Below, piece by piece: positions 18,180 through 27,900 of a stretch of 64,000 bases of DNA (position 1 is the stretch's first letter; every line of letters starts with the position of its first letter). The stretch covers positions 248,001-312,000 of the forward strand of contig NZ_FUZC01000004.1 in the NCBI RefSeq assembly GCF_900168115.1, read 5' to 3'. Position numbers and translations under genes: made by a program. The notes under the pieces are model-generated. The model was not told the origin of the DNA and did not search any database. It saw nothing but the letters and a program-made list of their open reading frames with translations. The DNA comes from Salegentibacter salinarum (GTDB lineage: Bacteria; Bacteroidota; Bacteroidia; Flavobacteriales; Flavobacteriaceae).

Positions 18180-18832
18180 TAATTTTCAAAAACGTATTTT
18201 AAAATATTTGCTCCCATTTGTAAAGCTTTTAACCTTACTTCTTCGGGATCGTTGTGAACGTCTGGACTTTCCCAGCCATCACCTAAATCACTTTCTATGG
18301 TAAATAATAGAACAAGTCTGTTTTCATCAAAAAAACCTAAAGCCTGCGGTGGTTTATTATCATGTTCGTGAATTTTAGGCAATCCACGCGGAAAATTAAA
18401 AGCAGAATTAAAAACAGGATGATTGGCGGGAAGTTCTTCAAGTGTTTTTTCGGGAAATATTTTTTTCAGTTCTTTTTCTAAATACTGCTGCATTCCGTAG
18501 TTATCGTCTATATGAAGAAAACCGCCGCTTAATAGATAATTTCTAAGATTTTCGGCTTCTTTATCATTGAAAACCACATTCCCGTGGCCCGTCATATGCA
18601 CAAAAGGATATTGAAATATATCTGAATTTTCCGGGGTAACCGTAGCAGGTTTGGCTTTTAAATTTGTCCCTATATTATTGTTCGCAAATTTTATAAGATT
18701 GGGTAAGGAAGTAGGATTTGCATACCAATCGCCACCGCCATTATATTTTAAAAGCGCTATTTCCTGTGCGGTTAGAATCTGACCGAAAACCAGAAAAACA
18801 ATTAAGAGTGAAATTTTTTTCAAATTCAACAT
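18179..18832 (-). CDS. DUF4159 exported protein
   Basis: 217 residues with a signal peptide ending near LTAQEIA. The mature part is a DUF4159 domain: YNGGGDWYANPTSLPNLIKF, MTGHGNVVFNDKEAENLR, GGFLHIDDNYGMQ, HPVFNSAFNFPRGLPKI. The family is glutamine-amidotransferase/flavodoxin-like in layout and of unknown function. It is coupled to the SPOUT methyltransferase gene and lies 86 bases behind rsmE, possibly in the same long transcript. Confidence 0.85.
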   Translation of the reverse strand: MLNLKKISLLIVFLVFGQILTAQEIALLKYNGGGDWYANPTSLPNLIKFANNNIGTNLKAKPATVTPENSDIFQYPFVHMTGHGNVVFNDKEAENLRNYLLSGGFLHIDDNYGMQQYLEKELKKIFPEKTLEELPANHPVFNSAFNFPRGLPKIHEHDNKPPQALGFFDENRLVLLFTIESDLGDGWESPDVHNDPEEVRLKALQMGANILKYVFEN

Positions 18833-18918
18833 TTGGGTAAAAATATCAATAAAAAAGGGAGTATACTAACTGATGAAAAATTCAGAAAAATGCAGCGGTA
18901 CCGGTTAATTTTATTTGC

Positions 18919-19629
18919 TTAATTCTGGTTAATAAGTGCCACGGTATGGCAAGCCACTATAGCTGCGGTTTCAGTTCTTAATCGGCTATCACCTAAACTC
19001 ACAGGTTTCCAGTCATTTTTAATTGCTGATTTTATTTCCTCAGGAGAAAAATCACCTTCGGGACCAATTAAGATTGTTATATTTTCCTTTGGTTTCGCTT
19101 GATTTTTCAGGGAAAAACGTTCCATTCCGTCTTCGCAATGAGCAATAAATTTTTGTCCTTCGGTTTCAGTTGTTATAAATTCAGAAAAACTAATTACTTC
19201 ATTAATGATGGGCAAACTAAAATGAAGGGATTGTTTCATCGCGCTTTGTAAAACCCTTTCGTAGCGGTTAAATTTTATCGTTTTTCTTTCGCTGTGATCG
19301 CAAATTATGGGCGTGATTTCGTCTATTCCAATTTCGGTAGCTTTTTCCAAAAACCACTCAAAGCGATCGTTCATTTTTGTGGGTGCAACAACAAGATGCA
19401 ATTGGTGCTTTTTTGGTTTTTCCGCCTCAACTTCAATAATTTCAGCCAAACATTGTTTGGAATCTGCAGTGATGATTTCGGCTGTGAATAAAAATCCTTT
19501 CCCGTTGGTTACCTTTAAAATATCACCTGCACTTTTACGTAAAACCTTTGCAATATGCCGGCTTTCATCTTTCGGAAACACAATTTGCTTATCGGTTTTC
19601 TCTATATCTGGAGTATAAAAAAGTTGCAT
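18919..19629 (-). CDS. rsmE: 16S rRNA (uracil-1498-N3)-methyltransferase RsmE
   Basis: 236 residues. The N-terminal PUA-like part includes ESRHIAKVLRKSAGD; the C-terminal SPOUT domain has LIGPEGDFSPEEI and LGDSRLRTETAA, which are signature motifs of RsmE. It methylates N3 of U1498 in helix 44 of 16S rRNA. The gene starts 3 bases after the tsaD stop, which makes a tsaD-rsmE translation-quality pair under one promoter. Confidence 0.95.
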   Translation of the reverse strand: MQLFYTPDIEKTDKQIVFPKDESRHIAKVLRKSAGDILKVTNGKGFLFTAEIITADSKQCLAEIIEVEAEKPKKHQLHLVVAPTKMNDRFEWFLEKATEIGIDEITPIICDHSERKTIKFNRYERVLQSAMKQSLHFSLPIINEVISFSEFITTETEGQKFIAHCEDGMERFSLKNQAKPKENITILIGPEGDFSPEEIKSAIKNDWKPVSLGDSRLRTETAAIVACHTVALINQN

Positions 19630-19632
19630 TGA

Positions 19633-20655
19633 TTAAAATTTATAGCGTGGCTGTGCGGTAATGGAATAATCTGAAAAATCTTTTTCCAGATATTTATAAT
19701 GTCCCGCAATGGCAATCATTGCAGCATTATCTGTAGTATATTCAAATTTTGGGATAAAACAGTTCCAGCTATATTTTTTCTCTGCTTCCATAAGCGCATT
19801 TCTAATCTCGCTGTTTGCTGAAACCCCGCCGGCGATAGCAATTTGATTAATTCCGGTTTGTTTTACGGCTTTTTTTAGTTTATCCATTAAAATCCTCACA
19901 ATTGAAAATTGAATTGAAGCGCAGATATCTTTTAAATTTTCAGCAACAAAATCAGGGTTTTCTTTCGTCTGCTTTTGTATAAAATAAAGCACCGACGTTT
20001 TAAATCCGCTAAAACTAAAATTCAAATCCGGTACTTTAGGATTGGGGAAAGGAAAAGCTTTGGGATTTCCTTCTTTTGAATATTTATCTATTAACGGTCC
20101 GCCCGGATAGGGCAGCCCAAGAATTTTTGCACTTTTATCAAAAGCTTCTCCCACCGCATCATCTGTAGTTTCCCCAATTACTTCCATTTCAAAATAATTA
20201 GAAACTTTTACTATTTGGGTATGGCCACCACTAATAGTTAGTGCCAGGAATGGAAAGGTGGGTTTTTTAAAATGTTCTTCTTCAATAAAATGAGCTAAAA
20301 TATGCGCCTGCATATGATTCACTTCTATAAGCGGAATTCCCAATCCAAGCGATAAAGATTTTGCAAAAGAGGTACCCACAAGCAAAGAGCCCATAAGTCC
20401 GGGACCACGTGTAAAAGCAATTGCAGATATATCTTTTTTGCCGATATTTGCCCTTGCTATGGCCTGGTGAATCACAGGAACTATGTTTTGTTGGTGAGCC
20501 CTGGAAGCAAGTTCTGGCACCACACCGCCGTATTGTTTATGAACTTCCTGAGTTGCTACAATGTTAGACAGTATTTTGCCGTTATGCAGTACAGCTGCAG
20601 CAGTATCATCGCAGGAAGATTCGATCCCTAATATGTAAATATTTTGTGAAGCCAT
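19633..20655 (-). CDS. tsaD: tRNA N6-adenosine threonylcarbamoyltransferase TsaD
   Basis: 340 residues, the usual length. Motifs: GIESSCDDTAAAV at the start, HMQAH metal-binding His pair, FLALTISGGHTQ, YPGGPLID, and the ASKH-fold C-terminal NAAMIAIAG. It transfers the threonylcarbamoyl group to A37 of ANN-decoding tRNAs with TsaB, TsaE and TsaC (not in the window). It diverges from tamB; a -7 element lies about 40 bases upstream of the ATG. Confidence 0.97.
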   Translation of the reverse strand: MASQNIYILGIESSCDDTAAAVLHNGKILSNIVATQEVHKQYGGVVPELASRAHQQNIVPVIHQAIARANIGKKDISAIAFTRGPGLMGSLLVGTSFAKSLSLGLGIPLIEVNHMQAHILAHFIEEEHFKKPTFPFLALTISGGHTQIVKVSNYFEMEVIGETTDDAVGEAFDKSAKILGLPYPGGPLIDKYSKEGNPKAFPFPNPKVPDLNFSFSGFKTSVLYFIQKQTKENPDFVAENLKDICASIQFSIVRILMDKLKKAVKQTGINQIAIAGGVSANSEIRNALMEAEKKYSWNCFIPKFEYTTDNAAMIAIAGHYKYLEKDFSDYSITAQPRYKF

Positions 20656-20693
20656 TAAGAAATAAGGGGCATAGAAATTGTTAATATTGTGTA

Positions 20694-20724
20694 CAAAGTT
20701 AAAATATAAAAGCGTATCAAAAAA
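20694..20724 (-). promoter_or_regulatory. Probable tsaD promoter
   Basis: On the minus strand, TAACTTTG (20701-20694) fits TAnnTTTG. A TTTTTTG (20724-20718) ends 16 bases upstream, slightly closer than the 17-23 bases usual for the Bacteroidota -33 box. The element overlaps the leader of tamB on the other strand. Confidence 0.5.
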
Positions 20725-20748
20725 TTCTGGAAAATATTAACTAGAACA

Positions 20749-23700
20749 GTGGTTGCGCTGGTTTTACTTTTTGTCATAATTTTGATCGTTTTCTCTATTC
20801 CCGCCGTTCAAACCGGTATTGCAAACCGTATTACTACCTCAATTAATGAAAATAACAAGGTAAATATTTCTGTAGACCGTGTTAGCCTCACGTATTTTGG
20901 GCGGGTGAAAATTAACGGAATTTACATTGAAGATCATCATAATGATACCTTAATTTTTACTAAAGAATTACGTACTTCCCTTTTGGGGGTTTCAAACCTC
21001 TTTAGCAATAATCCACATTTAGGAAAAACCTATTTAGATGGGTTAGAATTAAATATGCGAAAATATAAAGGAGAGGATAGGGATAATCTCGCTTATTTTA
21101 TTCAGCAATTAAGTACTGAACCCACTGGAGATTCTACACAATTTGAACTTTTGGTAGATAGAGTAGAAGTCAATAACGGCTATTATAGTTTTGTAAATGA
21201 AGAAAGTGAAAACCCCGAATTTGTAGTCCTGGATGATTTAAATATTTATGCCACCGATTTAAAAATTAAAGGGTCTGAGGTTAATGTTAATATTGAAGGT
21301 CTTAAAGGTTATGAAAAGCGTGGCTTAAGAATAGATAATTTAAGTACGGATTTTTTCTATAATCCGCAGCGAATGATTTTTGATGATCTCACGATTCAAA
21401 CTCCCCAGTCTTTGGTTAAAGCAGACCTGGAATTCAATTATGAAACGGAATATTTTTCAGACTTTGTAAATAAAGTAGAAGTGACAGGAACTTTTACGGA
21501 AAGTATTATTTCCAGTACAGATCTTCAAACTTTTTATTCAAATTTTGGAGATGACCAGATAATGCAGTTAACTACAGATATTACCGGAACCTTAAATGAC
21601 TTTGTTCTTCCCAATTTGCAATTAACAGGAATGGATCGCAGCAGTATTCAGGGAGAAGTTAATGTAGAAGGTGCTTTTTCCCGTGGGGGTGAAGATTTTA
21701 AACTTACCGGAGATTTTGAAAATTTTACCACCAATTATTACGACCTGGTAAATTTATTGCCGGGTGACCTTGAAGGAAAACTCCCTGAAAATCTCCGTGA
21801 TTTTGGCAATTTAAGAATGCGTGGTGATGCCATAGTTACTGGTTCAAATTTAGATGCCGATGTGATTATAAACACGCAGCTAGGTTCGGCTGAAGCTGAT
21901 TTGGTTTTACGTGGTTTTGATAACCCAAGAGAGGTTACCTACGAAGGAAAACTAATTTTTGAAAATGTAAATATTGGTAAACTCGCCAATAATGAAAATC
22001 TTGGTAAAACCAGTTTCAACCTTGATATAGATGGTAGCGGGTTTGATGCTGAATCCCTGAATGCCGAGTTAAAAGGCCAAATTTCTAAACTGCAATTTAA
22101 CGGGTATACCTACCAGAGTATAAGAGTTATCGGGAATCTTAGAAATCCGGTTTTTAACGGGTTATTGATGGCGAGCGATCCTAATTTAAAAATGGAATTC
22201 AATGGTTTGGCCGACCTTTCTGAAGATATAAATAATTACGATTTTGAGGCATCTGTTGGTTATGCCGATCTAAACGCCCTTAATTTTGTTTCTCGCGATA
22301 CCCTTTCCATTTTTAAAGGAGACGTGATTATGAATATGAAAGGCACAGATATAGACGATGCTTTTGGTGAAATTTTATTGCTCAATACTTCGTATCAAAA
22401 TCAAAATGATCTTTATTTTTTTGATGATTTCAGCATAACTTCCAGTTTTGAAGGCCGGGAAAGAACCTTAAGTATCAATTCTCCGGATGTGATAAGCGGC
22501 GAGATTATTGGAGATTTCAATCTTTCAGAAATAAGACCTTTAATTGAGAATTCCCTGGGAAGCATTTACACCAATTACCAGCCCAGAACCATTACCAACA
22601 ACCAATATCTTGAGTTCGATTTTGATATATATAATAAGATTATAGAAGTTTTTTATCCTGAAATTAATCTTGCGCCAAATACTTTTATTCGTGGGCATTT
22701 AGCTTCAGATGAATCTGAATTTAAAGTGAATTTCCGTTCTCCCAGAATAGATATTTTTGGAAATATGATGGAAACGGTTAATCTAAACGTAGACAATACC
22801 AACCCTATTTACAATACTTATTTTGAAGCCGACAGTGTGGCTACAGATTTTTATAACTTTTCAGAATTCAGCTTTATCAACGTAACCCAGCGGGATACAC
22901 TTTTTATAAGATCTGAATTTCAAGGCGGAAACAACAATGAAGATTTCTTTAACCTTAACCTCTTTCATACCATTAACGAAGAAAATAAATCGGTTATTGG
23001 GGTACAGCGGTCAGATCTTACTTTTAAAAATAATACCTGGTTTGTAAACGAAGAAAGTAATAAAAGCAACAAAATAGTTTTCGACCTCGATTTTAAAGAT
23101 TTTGCGATAGATTCTTTGGTAATGAGTCATAAAAATGAGGAAATAAGGCTTAGCGGCGTTATGCGCGATTCTACTTATAAAGATTTTAAAATGGAATTTG
23201 ATAATGTAGATATTGGCAAAATTACTCCCCACGTAGATAGCCTTGATCTCGCAGGAACATTGAACGGTAAATTCGATTTACTTCAGGAAAACGGGGCCTA
23301 TTATCCCAATACAAATCTTAGGGTAGATTCTTTGAATATTAACGATAATTTACTGGGTAATTTGGTGCTTGCTGTAGAAGGAAATGAAAATCTCACAAAG
23401 TATGATATAAATGCGAATTTGCGTAAAAACGGAAATGAATCCTTAAATGCAATAGGAAGTATTAATGTGAGTGGGAGTGAACCAACCATAGAAATGGATG
23501 TAGATTTGGACGAATTAAACCTCGCTGCTTTTAGTCCCTTAGGAGGGGAAGTGCTTAGTAATATTAGGGGAGGGGCATCAGGAAATGCGCAGGTTTCCGG
23601 AAATTACAAAAATCCCGATTTTTCGGGAGAAATAAGTCTTGAAAATGCCGGTTTACGGGTTCCATACCTTAATATAGACCTCGATTTTAAAGATGAAGCG

Positions 23701-25152
23701 GTCGTTAATTTAACCCAGCAGGAATTTGTATTTGATGATGTTGAAATTGAAGATACCAAGTATAAAACCACCGGAACACTAAATGGAAGTATAGGCCATA
23801 CAAATTTTAAAGAATGGGATCTAAACCTGAATATTGATACTGACAGGCTCTTGGTTTTAGATACTGAAGGCGATGAAGATGCACTGTATTACGGAACTGC
23901 TTTTATAAGTGGCGATGCCAGTATAGCTGGCCCTACCGATCAATTAGTTATAGATGTCACTGCCACAACAGAACGGGGAACTGTTTTTAAAATTCCGTTG
24001 AACGATACAGAATCGGTTGGAGATAATTCTTACATTCATTTTTTAAGTCCGGAAGAAAAAGCAGCTCGCGAAGCCGGTGAATCTATTGAACTTCCAGAAG
24101 TCACCGGTCTGGAACTTATTTTTGACCTGGATGTTACAAATGATGCTGAAGTAGAAGTAGTGGTAGATCAAACCAGTGGTAGCACATTAAGGGGTCGTGG
24201 GTCGGGAAACTTGCTTTTGGAGATTAATACTAACGGAAAATTTAATATGTGGGGTGATTTTGTAGTATATGAAGGAGTTTATAATTTTAAATATGCGGGA
24301 TTAGTACAAAAGGTTTTTAATGTTGAATCTGGCGGGAGTATCAACTGGAACGGAGACCCAACTGATGCCCAACTTGATGTAAGCGCAATTTATGCCTTAA
24401 ATGCAAACCCTGCAGTTTTACTTGAAAACCCTTCGATTAACAGGAAAATTCCGGTTGAAGTGGTTATTAATCTTCAGGGCGAAATAGAACAACCAGATAT
24501 TACTTTTGATATTGCTTTTCCAAACGCCAGTTCTGTAGTTCGATCTGAGTTAGAATATAGAATGGACGACCGCTCCAGTAAAGAACTTCAAGCTTTATTC
24601 CTGGTAACCCAGGGGGCTTTTTATAGTGAATTCGGTTTAAGACAAAATGCAATTACAGGAACTTTGGCCGAAAGAGCTTCGAGTATAGTGAACGATATTT
24701 TTGCGGGAGACGATGGTAAATTCCAGGTTGGGGTTAATTATGTTCAGGGAGATCGTACTCCAGATCAGCAAACCGTAGACCGTTTTGGATTAACCCTTTC
24801 AACTCAAATTAATGACCGCGTGATTATTAATGGCCAGGTGGGTGTACCAATTGGAGGCGTAACCGAATCCATAATTGTAGGAGACCTTGAAATAGATTTT
24901 CTTTTAAACGAAGACGGCAGCTTAAGAGCCAAGGTTTTTAACCGGGAAAATAATATTCAGTTTATAGGAGAGGAAATCGGTTTTACCCAAGGAGTTGGTT
25001 TATCTTATTCTGTAGATTTTGACACCTTTAAAGAATTGATTAGAAAAATTGCTAATACAGAAATTCAGTCTTTAAATAGCGAAACCGAGAATGAAGAAAC
25101 TTCCTCACGTCCACAATCTCCCGATTATATTCGATTTCCCGATGAAAACTAG
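20749..25152 (+). CDS. tamB: TamB (DUF490) translocation and assembly module protein
   Basis: 1467 residues: an N-terminal membrane anchor, a very long repetitive beta region (AsmA-like/beta-taco groove), and a C-terminal TamB domain (about 1100-1440, GTVFKIPLND, GSTLRGRGSGNLLLEI, YNFKYAGLVQKVFNVE). TamB-like proteins span the periplasm and move phospholipids or assist insertion of outer-membrane proteins. The start is doubtful. The first possible start is the GTG at 20749, but the same frame upstream back to a stop at 20707 encodes basic residues (KRIKKFWKILTRT) that would form a normal N-terminal flank yet contain no ATG, GTG or TTG. Confidence 0.9.
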   Translation: MVALVLLFVIILIVFSIPAVQTGIANRITTSINENNKVNISVDRVSLTYFGRVKINGIYIEDHHNDTLIFTKELRTSLLGVSNLFSNNPHLGKTYLDGLELNMRKYKGEDRDNLAYFIQQLSTEPTGDSTQFELLVDRVEVNNGYYSFVNEESENPEFVVLDDLNIYATDLKIKGSEVNVNIEGLKGYEKRGLRIDNLSTDFFYNPQRMIFDDLTIQTPQSLVKADLEFNYETEYFSDFVNKVEVTGTFTESIISSTDLQTFYSNFGDDQIMQLTTDITGTLNDFVLPNLQLTGMDRSSIQGEVNVEGAFSRGGEDFKLTGDFENFTTNYYDLVNLLPGDLEGKLPENLRDFGNLRMRGDAIVTGSNLDADVIINTQLGSAEADLVLRGFDNPREVTYEGKLIFENVNIGKLANNENLGKTSFNLDIDGSGFDAESLNAELKGQISKLQFNGYTYQSIRVIGNLRNPVFNGLLMASDPNLKMEFNGLADLSEDINNYDFEASVGYADLNALNFVSRDTLSIFKGDVIMNMKGTDIDDAFGEILLLNTSYQNQNDLYFFDDFSITSSFEGRERTLSINSPDVISGEIIGDFNLSEIRPLIENSLGSIYTNYQPRTITNNQYLEFDFDIYNKIIEVFYPEINLAPNTFIRGHLASDESEFKVNFRSPRIDIFGNMMETVNLNVDNTNPIYNTYFEADSVATDFYNFSEFSFINVTQRDTLFIRSEFQGGNNNEDFFNLNLFHTINEENKSVIGVQRSDLTFKNNTWFVNEESNKSNKIVFDLDFKDFAIDSLVMSHKNEEIRLSGVMRDSTYKDFKMEFDNVDIGKITPHVDSLDLAGTLNGKFDLLQENGAYYPNTNLRVDSLNINDNLLGNLVLAVEGNENLTKYDINANLRKNGNESLNAIGSINVSGSEPTIEMDVDLDELNLAAFSPLGGEVLSNIRGGASGNAQVSGNYKNPDFSGEISLENAGLRVPYLNIDLDFKDEAVVNLTQQEFVFDDVEIEDTKYKTTGTLNGSIGHTNFKEWDLNLNIDTDRLLVLDTEGDEDALYYGTAFISGDASIAGPTDQLVIDVTATTERGTVFKIPLNDTESVGDNSYIHFLSPEEKAAREAGESIELPEVTGLELIFDLDVTNDAEVEVVVDQTSGSTLRGRGSGNLLLEINTNGKFNMWGDFVVYEGVYNFKYAGLVQKVFNVESGGSINWNGDPTDAQLDVSAIYALNANPAVLLENPSINRKIPVEVVINLQGEIEQPDITFDIAFPNASSVVRSELEYRMDDRSSKELQALFLVTQGAFYSEFGLRQNAITGTLAERASSIVNDIFAGDDGKFQVGVNYVQGDRTPDQQTVDRFGLTLSTQINDRVIINGQVGVPIGGVTESIIVGDLEIDFLLNEDGSLRAKVFNRENNIQFIGEEIGFTQGVGLSYSVDFDTFKELIRKIANTEIQSLNSETENEETSSRPQSPDYIRFPDEN

Positions 25153-25158
25153 CATTAG

Positions 25159-25171
25159 CTCGATTATCGAG
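25159..25171. terminator. Small palindrome behind tamB
   Basis: CTCGATTATCGAG is perfectly symmetric about its central T and is followed by TAAAAC and, 15 bases on, a T-rich stretch. It could form a 5-pair stem as a weak terminator between tamB and pfkA. Confidence 0.3.
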
Positions 25172-25238
25172 TAAAACTTATTCTTTTTTCTTTTCAGGTA
25201 GCTTCGGAGTTTGTAATTTTAGGCAAGAAATTGAAAGT

Positions 25239-26225
25239 ATGGCAAAAAGAGTTAAAAGAATTGGAGTAATGACCTCCGGTGGAGATTCCCCGGGAATGAA
25301 CGCTGCAATCAGGGCTGTTGCAAGGGCCAGTTCTTACTATCGCGTAGAATGTCTCGGGTTCATGAGAGGCTTCCAGGGAATGATAGAAAACGATTATATA
25401 GAGCTTAATGCACGTAGCGTTAGAAATATTATTAATTTGGGCGGGACAATCCTGAAATCTGCCAGGTCAAAAGAATTTCTTACTGAAGAAGGACGGGCAA
25501 AAGCTGCGGCCAACCTCAAAAAAGCCAATATTGATGCAATGATTCTTATTGGTGGTGACGGGACCTTTAGAGGTGGAAAGGTGTTTAGTGAAGAACATAA
25601 TATTCCCGTAATTGGTGTTCCAGGAACTATAGATAACGATATTTTTGGAACCCATTACACCATAGGTTACGATACTGCTTTAAATACGGTTATAGATGCG
25701 GTAGATAAAATTCGCGATACTGCCAGCTCCCATAATAGATTATTCTTTGTAGAAGTAATGGGTAGGGACGCCGGATTTATTGCGCTAAACAGCGGTATTG
25801 GAGCAGGAGCAGAGGAAATTTTAATTCCCGAAGAAGATCTTGGTTTAGATCGTTTACTAAACTCACTGGAGCGCAGTCGTAGATCAGGAAAAACTTCAAG
25901 TATAGTTATTGTTTCTGAAGGTGATAAAATTGGGAAAAACGTATTTGAACTCGCGGCCTACGTAAAAGATAATTTACCGTATTATGATGCAAAAGTTACC
26001 GTTTTAGGCCATATTCAACGCGGGGGAAGCCCAACCTGTTTTGATCGGGTTTTGGCCAGTAGACTATGCGTAAAGGCTGTAGAACTTGCCCTGGACGGTC
26101 AGCAGGATATTATGGTTGGGATGATGAATAATGAAATCAAAGCCATAGAACTGGTAAATGCCTTAAAATCAAAACCTACAATTAATAAAGAATTGCTACG
26201 CATTTCTGATATTTTATCTGTCTAA
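25239..26225 (+). CDS. pfkA: ATP-dependent 6-phosphofructokinase
   Basis: 328 residues, matching the bacterial homotetrameric PfkA. MTSGGDSPGMNAAI is the N-terminal nucleotide loop. GGDGT at 105-109 has Gly, not Asp, at the site that separates ATP-dependent from PPi-dependent enzymes. GTIDND at 129-134 holds the catalytic Asp. The enzyme phosphorylates fructose 6-phosphate in glycolysis. The stop is 3 bases before mgsA, so glycolytic entry and the methylglyoxal bypass are cotranscribed. Confidence 0.97.
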   Translation: MAKRVKRIGVMTSGGDSPGMNAAIRAVARASSYYRVECLGFMRGFQGMIENDYIELNARSVRNIINLGGTILKSARSKEFLTEEGRAKAAANLKKANIDAMILIGGDGTFRGGKVFSEEHNIPVIGVPGTIDNDIFGTHYTIGYDTALNTVIDAVDKIRDTASSHNRLFFVEVMGRDAGFIALNSGIGAGAEEILIPEEDLGLDRLLNSLERSRRSGKTSSIVIVSEGDKIGKNVFELAAYVKDNLPYYDAKVTVLGHIQRGGSPTCFDRVLASRLCVKAVELALDGQQDIMVGMMNNEIKAIELVNALKSKPTINKELLRISDILSV

Positions 26226-26228
26226 TTT

Positions 26229-26594
26229 ATGAAAACAGTTGCAATCATTGCCCACAACGGGAAAAAGGCTGAGATGGTTCAGTTTTTAAACAACCATAAG
26301 GAAGCCCTTCAGGCTAAAAATATTACTTTAATCGCCACCGGTACTACCGGTGCGAAAACAGAATCTGCCGGTTTTGAAGTTGAAAAATTACTTTCAGGAC
26401 CATTAGGCGGGGATGCACAAATTGCATCCCGTATTGCTGAAGGTAAAGTAGATATGGTAATTTTCTTTAGAGACCCGCTGGACAAACACCCACACGAACC
26501 CGATATATTTATGTTGATGCGTTTATGTGATGTACATGATATTCCGCTTGCTACAAACCCTGCCAGTGCCCGTTTATTAATGCAGGCCTTCTAA
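26229..26594 (+). CDS. mgsA: Methylglyoxal synthase
   Basis: 121 residues, a short form lacking the N-terminal extension of the E. coli enzyme. Visible are the phosphate-binding IATGTTG, the catalytic Asp62 in GGDAQIA, and FRDPLDKHPHEPD. The enzyme turns dihydroxyacetone phosphate into methylglyoxal and phosphate, an overflow route when triose phosphates accumulate. It lies directly behind pfkA. BshA and a D-lactate-type dehydrogenase encoded in the same window could serve methylglyoxal removal (inference). Confidence 0.95.
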   Translation: MKTVAIIAHNGKKAEMVQFLNNHKEALQAKNITLIATGTTGAKTESAGFEVEKLLSGPLGGDAQIASRIAEGKVDMVIFFRDPLDKHPHEPDIFMLMRLCDVHDIPLATNPASARLLMQAF

Positions 26595-26601
26595 ACCCTA
26601 A

Positions 26602-27501
26602 TTGATTTTATTGAAATTTTCACCACGCTTTCTTCTTTTTATAATTCTTGTTTTAATGATCTCAACCTCCTCGTTGCGATCACAGAGCAATAATACTGAG
26701 GCGGCTATTTTTAATATCGGAATAGGATCGATTTTTAGTGGGGTTGGTGCAGTTATAAATAAAGAACCACAGGAGAAGTTAGGAAAAGTGCTATTTAAAG
26801 GAATGGCCCAGGGCGCACTTGGCGGTTACCTGGTTTACGAAAGTAAAGTTATTGCCGGAAGAATTTCCAAACAGGAAAACCTGACTTATGGCTGGCCCGC
26901 AAAGTTTATGAATTCGGCGGGAACTTCAATAATAGAAAATGCCGCTTCCAATAGGAATTTCTGGGAACAATGGAACCTTAATATTGGTTTTAACCGAATA
27001 GAATTTCATACAAAAGATCGTTTTCAGCTTAAATACAGGATCCAACCGGTGTCTTTTCTTCTAACCGCTTACACCGCAGTTCAAAACAAATTTGAACCTG
27101 AATTAAGTTTAAGGGTTGGGGAATTTGTATTTTCAGGAAACAATACTTTTGGATATGAGGATAATAACGATTATTACCTTGGCAGAGCAATAAGTACAGC
27201 AATATTACTAAATCCGGAAGCCGGCGGATTTAATTATACCACCATGGCGCACGAATTAATTCACGTATTTCAGTATTACGATTTCAATGTACTTAACACC
27301 TATTTAAATAAACCTTTAGAGGAATTTAAAGATGGCTCTGGCTTCTTCCGGAAAATGGACAAAATCTTTTATTACGATTTTAATATTTTCGCTTTTGCCG
27401 GATTGTATAAAATGGAACATTTTGGTAAAGACCAGAAATCTTTTGAAGGTTATTACTCCAATTACTTTGAGCGTGAAGCTTATCTTTTCAGTACTTATTA
27501 A
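26602..27501 (+). CDS. Exported protein with HExxH zincin-like motif, unknown function
   Basis: 299 residues if read from TTG at 26602; a second TTG at 26611 gives a neater signal peptide (MKFSPRFLLFII). No ATG precedes the hydrophobic segment. After the signal, a glycine-rich amphipathic stretch follows, then THELIH-like MAHELIHVFQYYDF, in which His217, Glu218 and His221 form HExxH. A third ligand is not obvious. I do not recognise a named family. It starts 8 bases behind mgsA and overlaps the convergent ridA gene by 4 bases. A membrane or periplasmic metal-dependent hydrolase is possible, nothing more. Confidence 0.6.
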   Translation: MILLKFSPRFLLFIILVLMISTSSLRSQSNNTEAAIFNIGIGSIFSGVGAVINKEPQEKLGKVLFKGMAQGALGGYLVYESKVIAGRISKQENLTYGWPAKFMNSAGTSIIENAASNRNFWEQWNLNIGFNRIEFHTKDRFQLKYRIQPVSFLLTAYTAVQNKFEPELSLRVGEFVFSGNNTFGYEDNNDYYLGRAISTAILLNPEAGGFNYTTMAHELIHVFQYYDFNVLNTYLNKPLEEFKDGSGFFRKMDKIFYYDFNIFAFAGLYKMEHFGKDQKSFEGYYSNYFEREAYLFSTY

Positions 27502-27884
27502 TCTTTTACCGCAATTGCGCTTATCTCTACATTCACAAATTTTGGAAGGTTTGCAACTTCAACTGTTTCCCTGGCAGGTGCAGTTTCGGCATTAAAATAG
27601 GACGCATACACCTCGTTTATTTTAGCGAAATTATTCATGTCGCTTATAAAAATTGAAGTTTTAATAACGTTTTCAAAATCCATTCCTGCTTCAGCAAGAA
27701 TTGCCTTTAGGTTTTGCATTACCCTTGTTGTTTCCGCTTGAAGTTCGCCGGTTTCCAGCTTGTTAGTTTCAGGATTAAGTGCTATTTGACCAGAAATATA
27801 AAGCATATTTCCGGTTAAAACTGCTTGGTTATAGGGCCCAATTGGAGCCGGAGCTTTGTCGGTTTTAATAATCTTTTTCATCAT
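27498..27884 (-). CDS. ridA: RidA family reactive intermediate deaminase
   Basis: 128 residues with the YjgF/YER057c/UK114 fold. Signatures are APIGPYNQAV near the N-terminus, YISGQIALNP, and the C-terminal PARETVEVANLPKFVNVEI with the conserved Arg that binds the substrate carboxylate. RidA hydrolyses enamine/imine products of PLP dehydratases such as 2-aminoacrylate. Start is ATG at 27884 or the adjoining ATG. It is 16 bases downstream of the lptD-like gene on the same strand. Confidence 0.93.
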   Translation of the reverse strand: MMKKIIKTDKAPAPIGPYNQAVLTGNMLYISGQIALNPETNKLETGELQAETTRVMQNLKAILAEAGMDFENVIKTSIFISDMNNFAKINEVYASYFNAETAPARETVEVANLPKFVNVEISAIAVKD

Positions 27885-27900
27885 TTTAAACTTTTAAATT

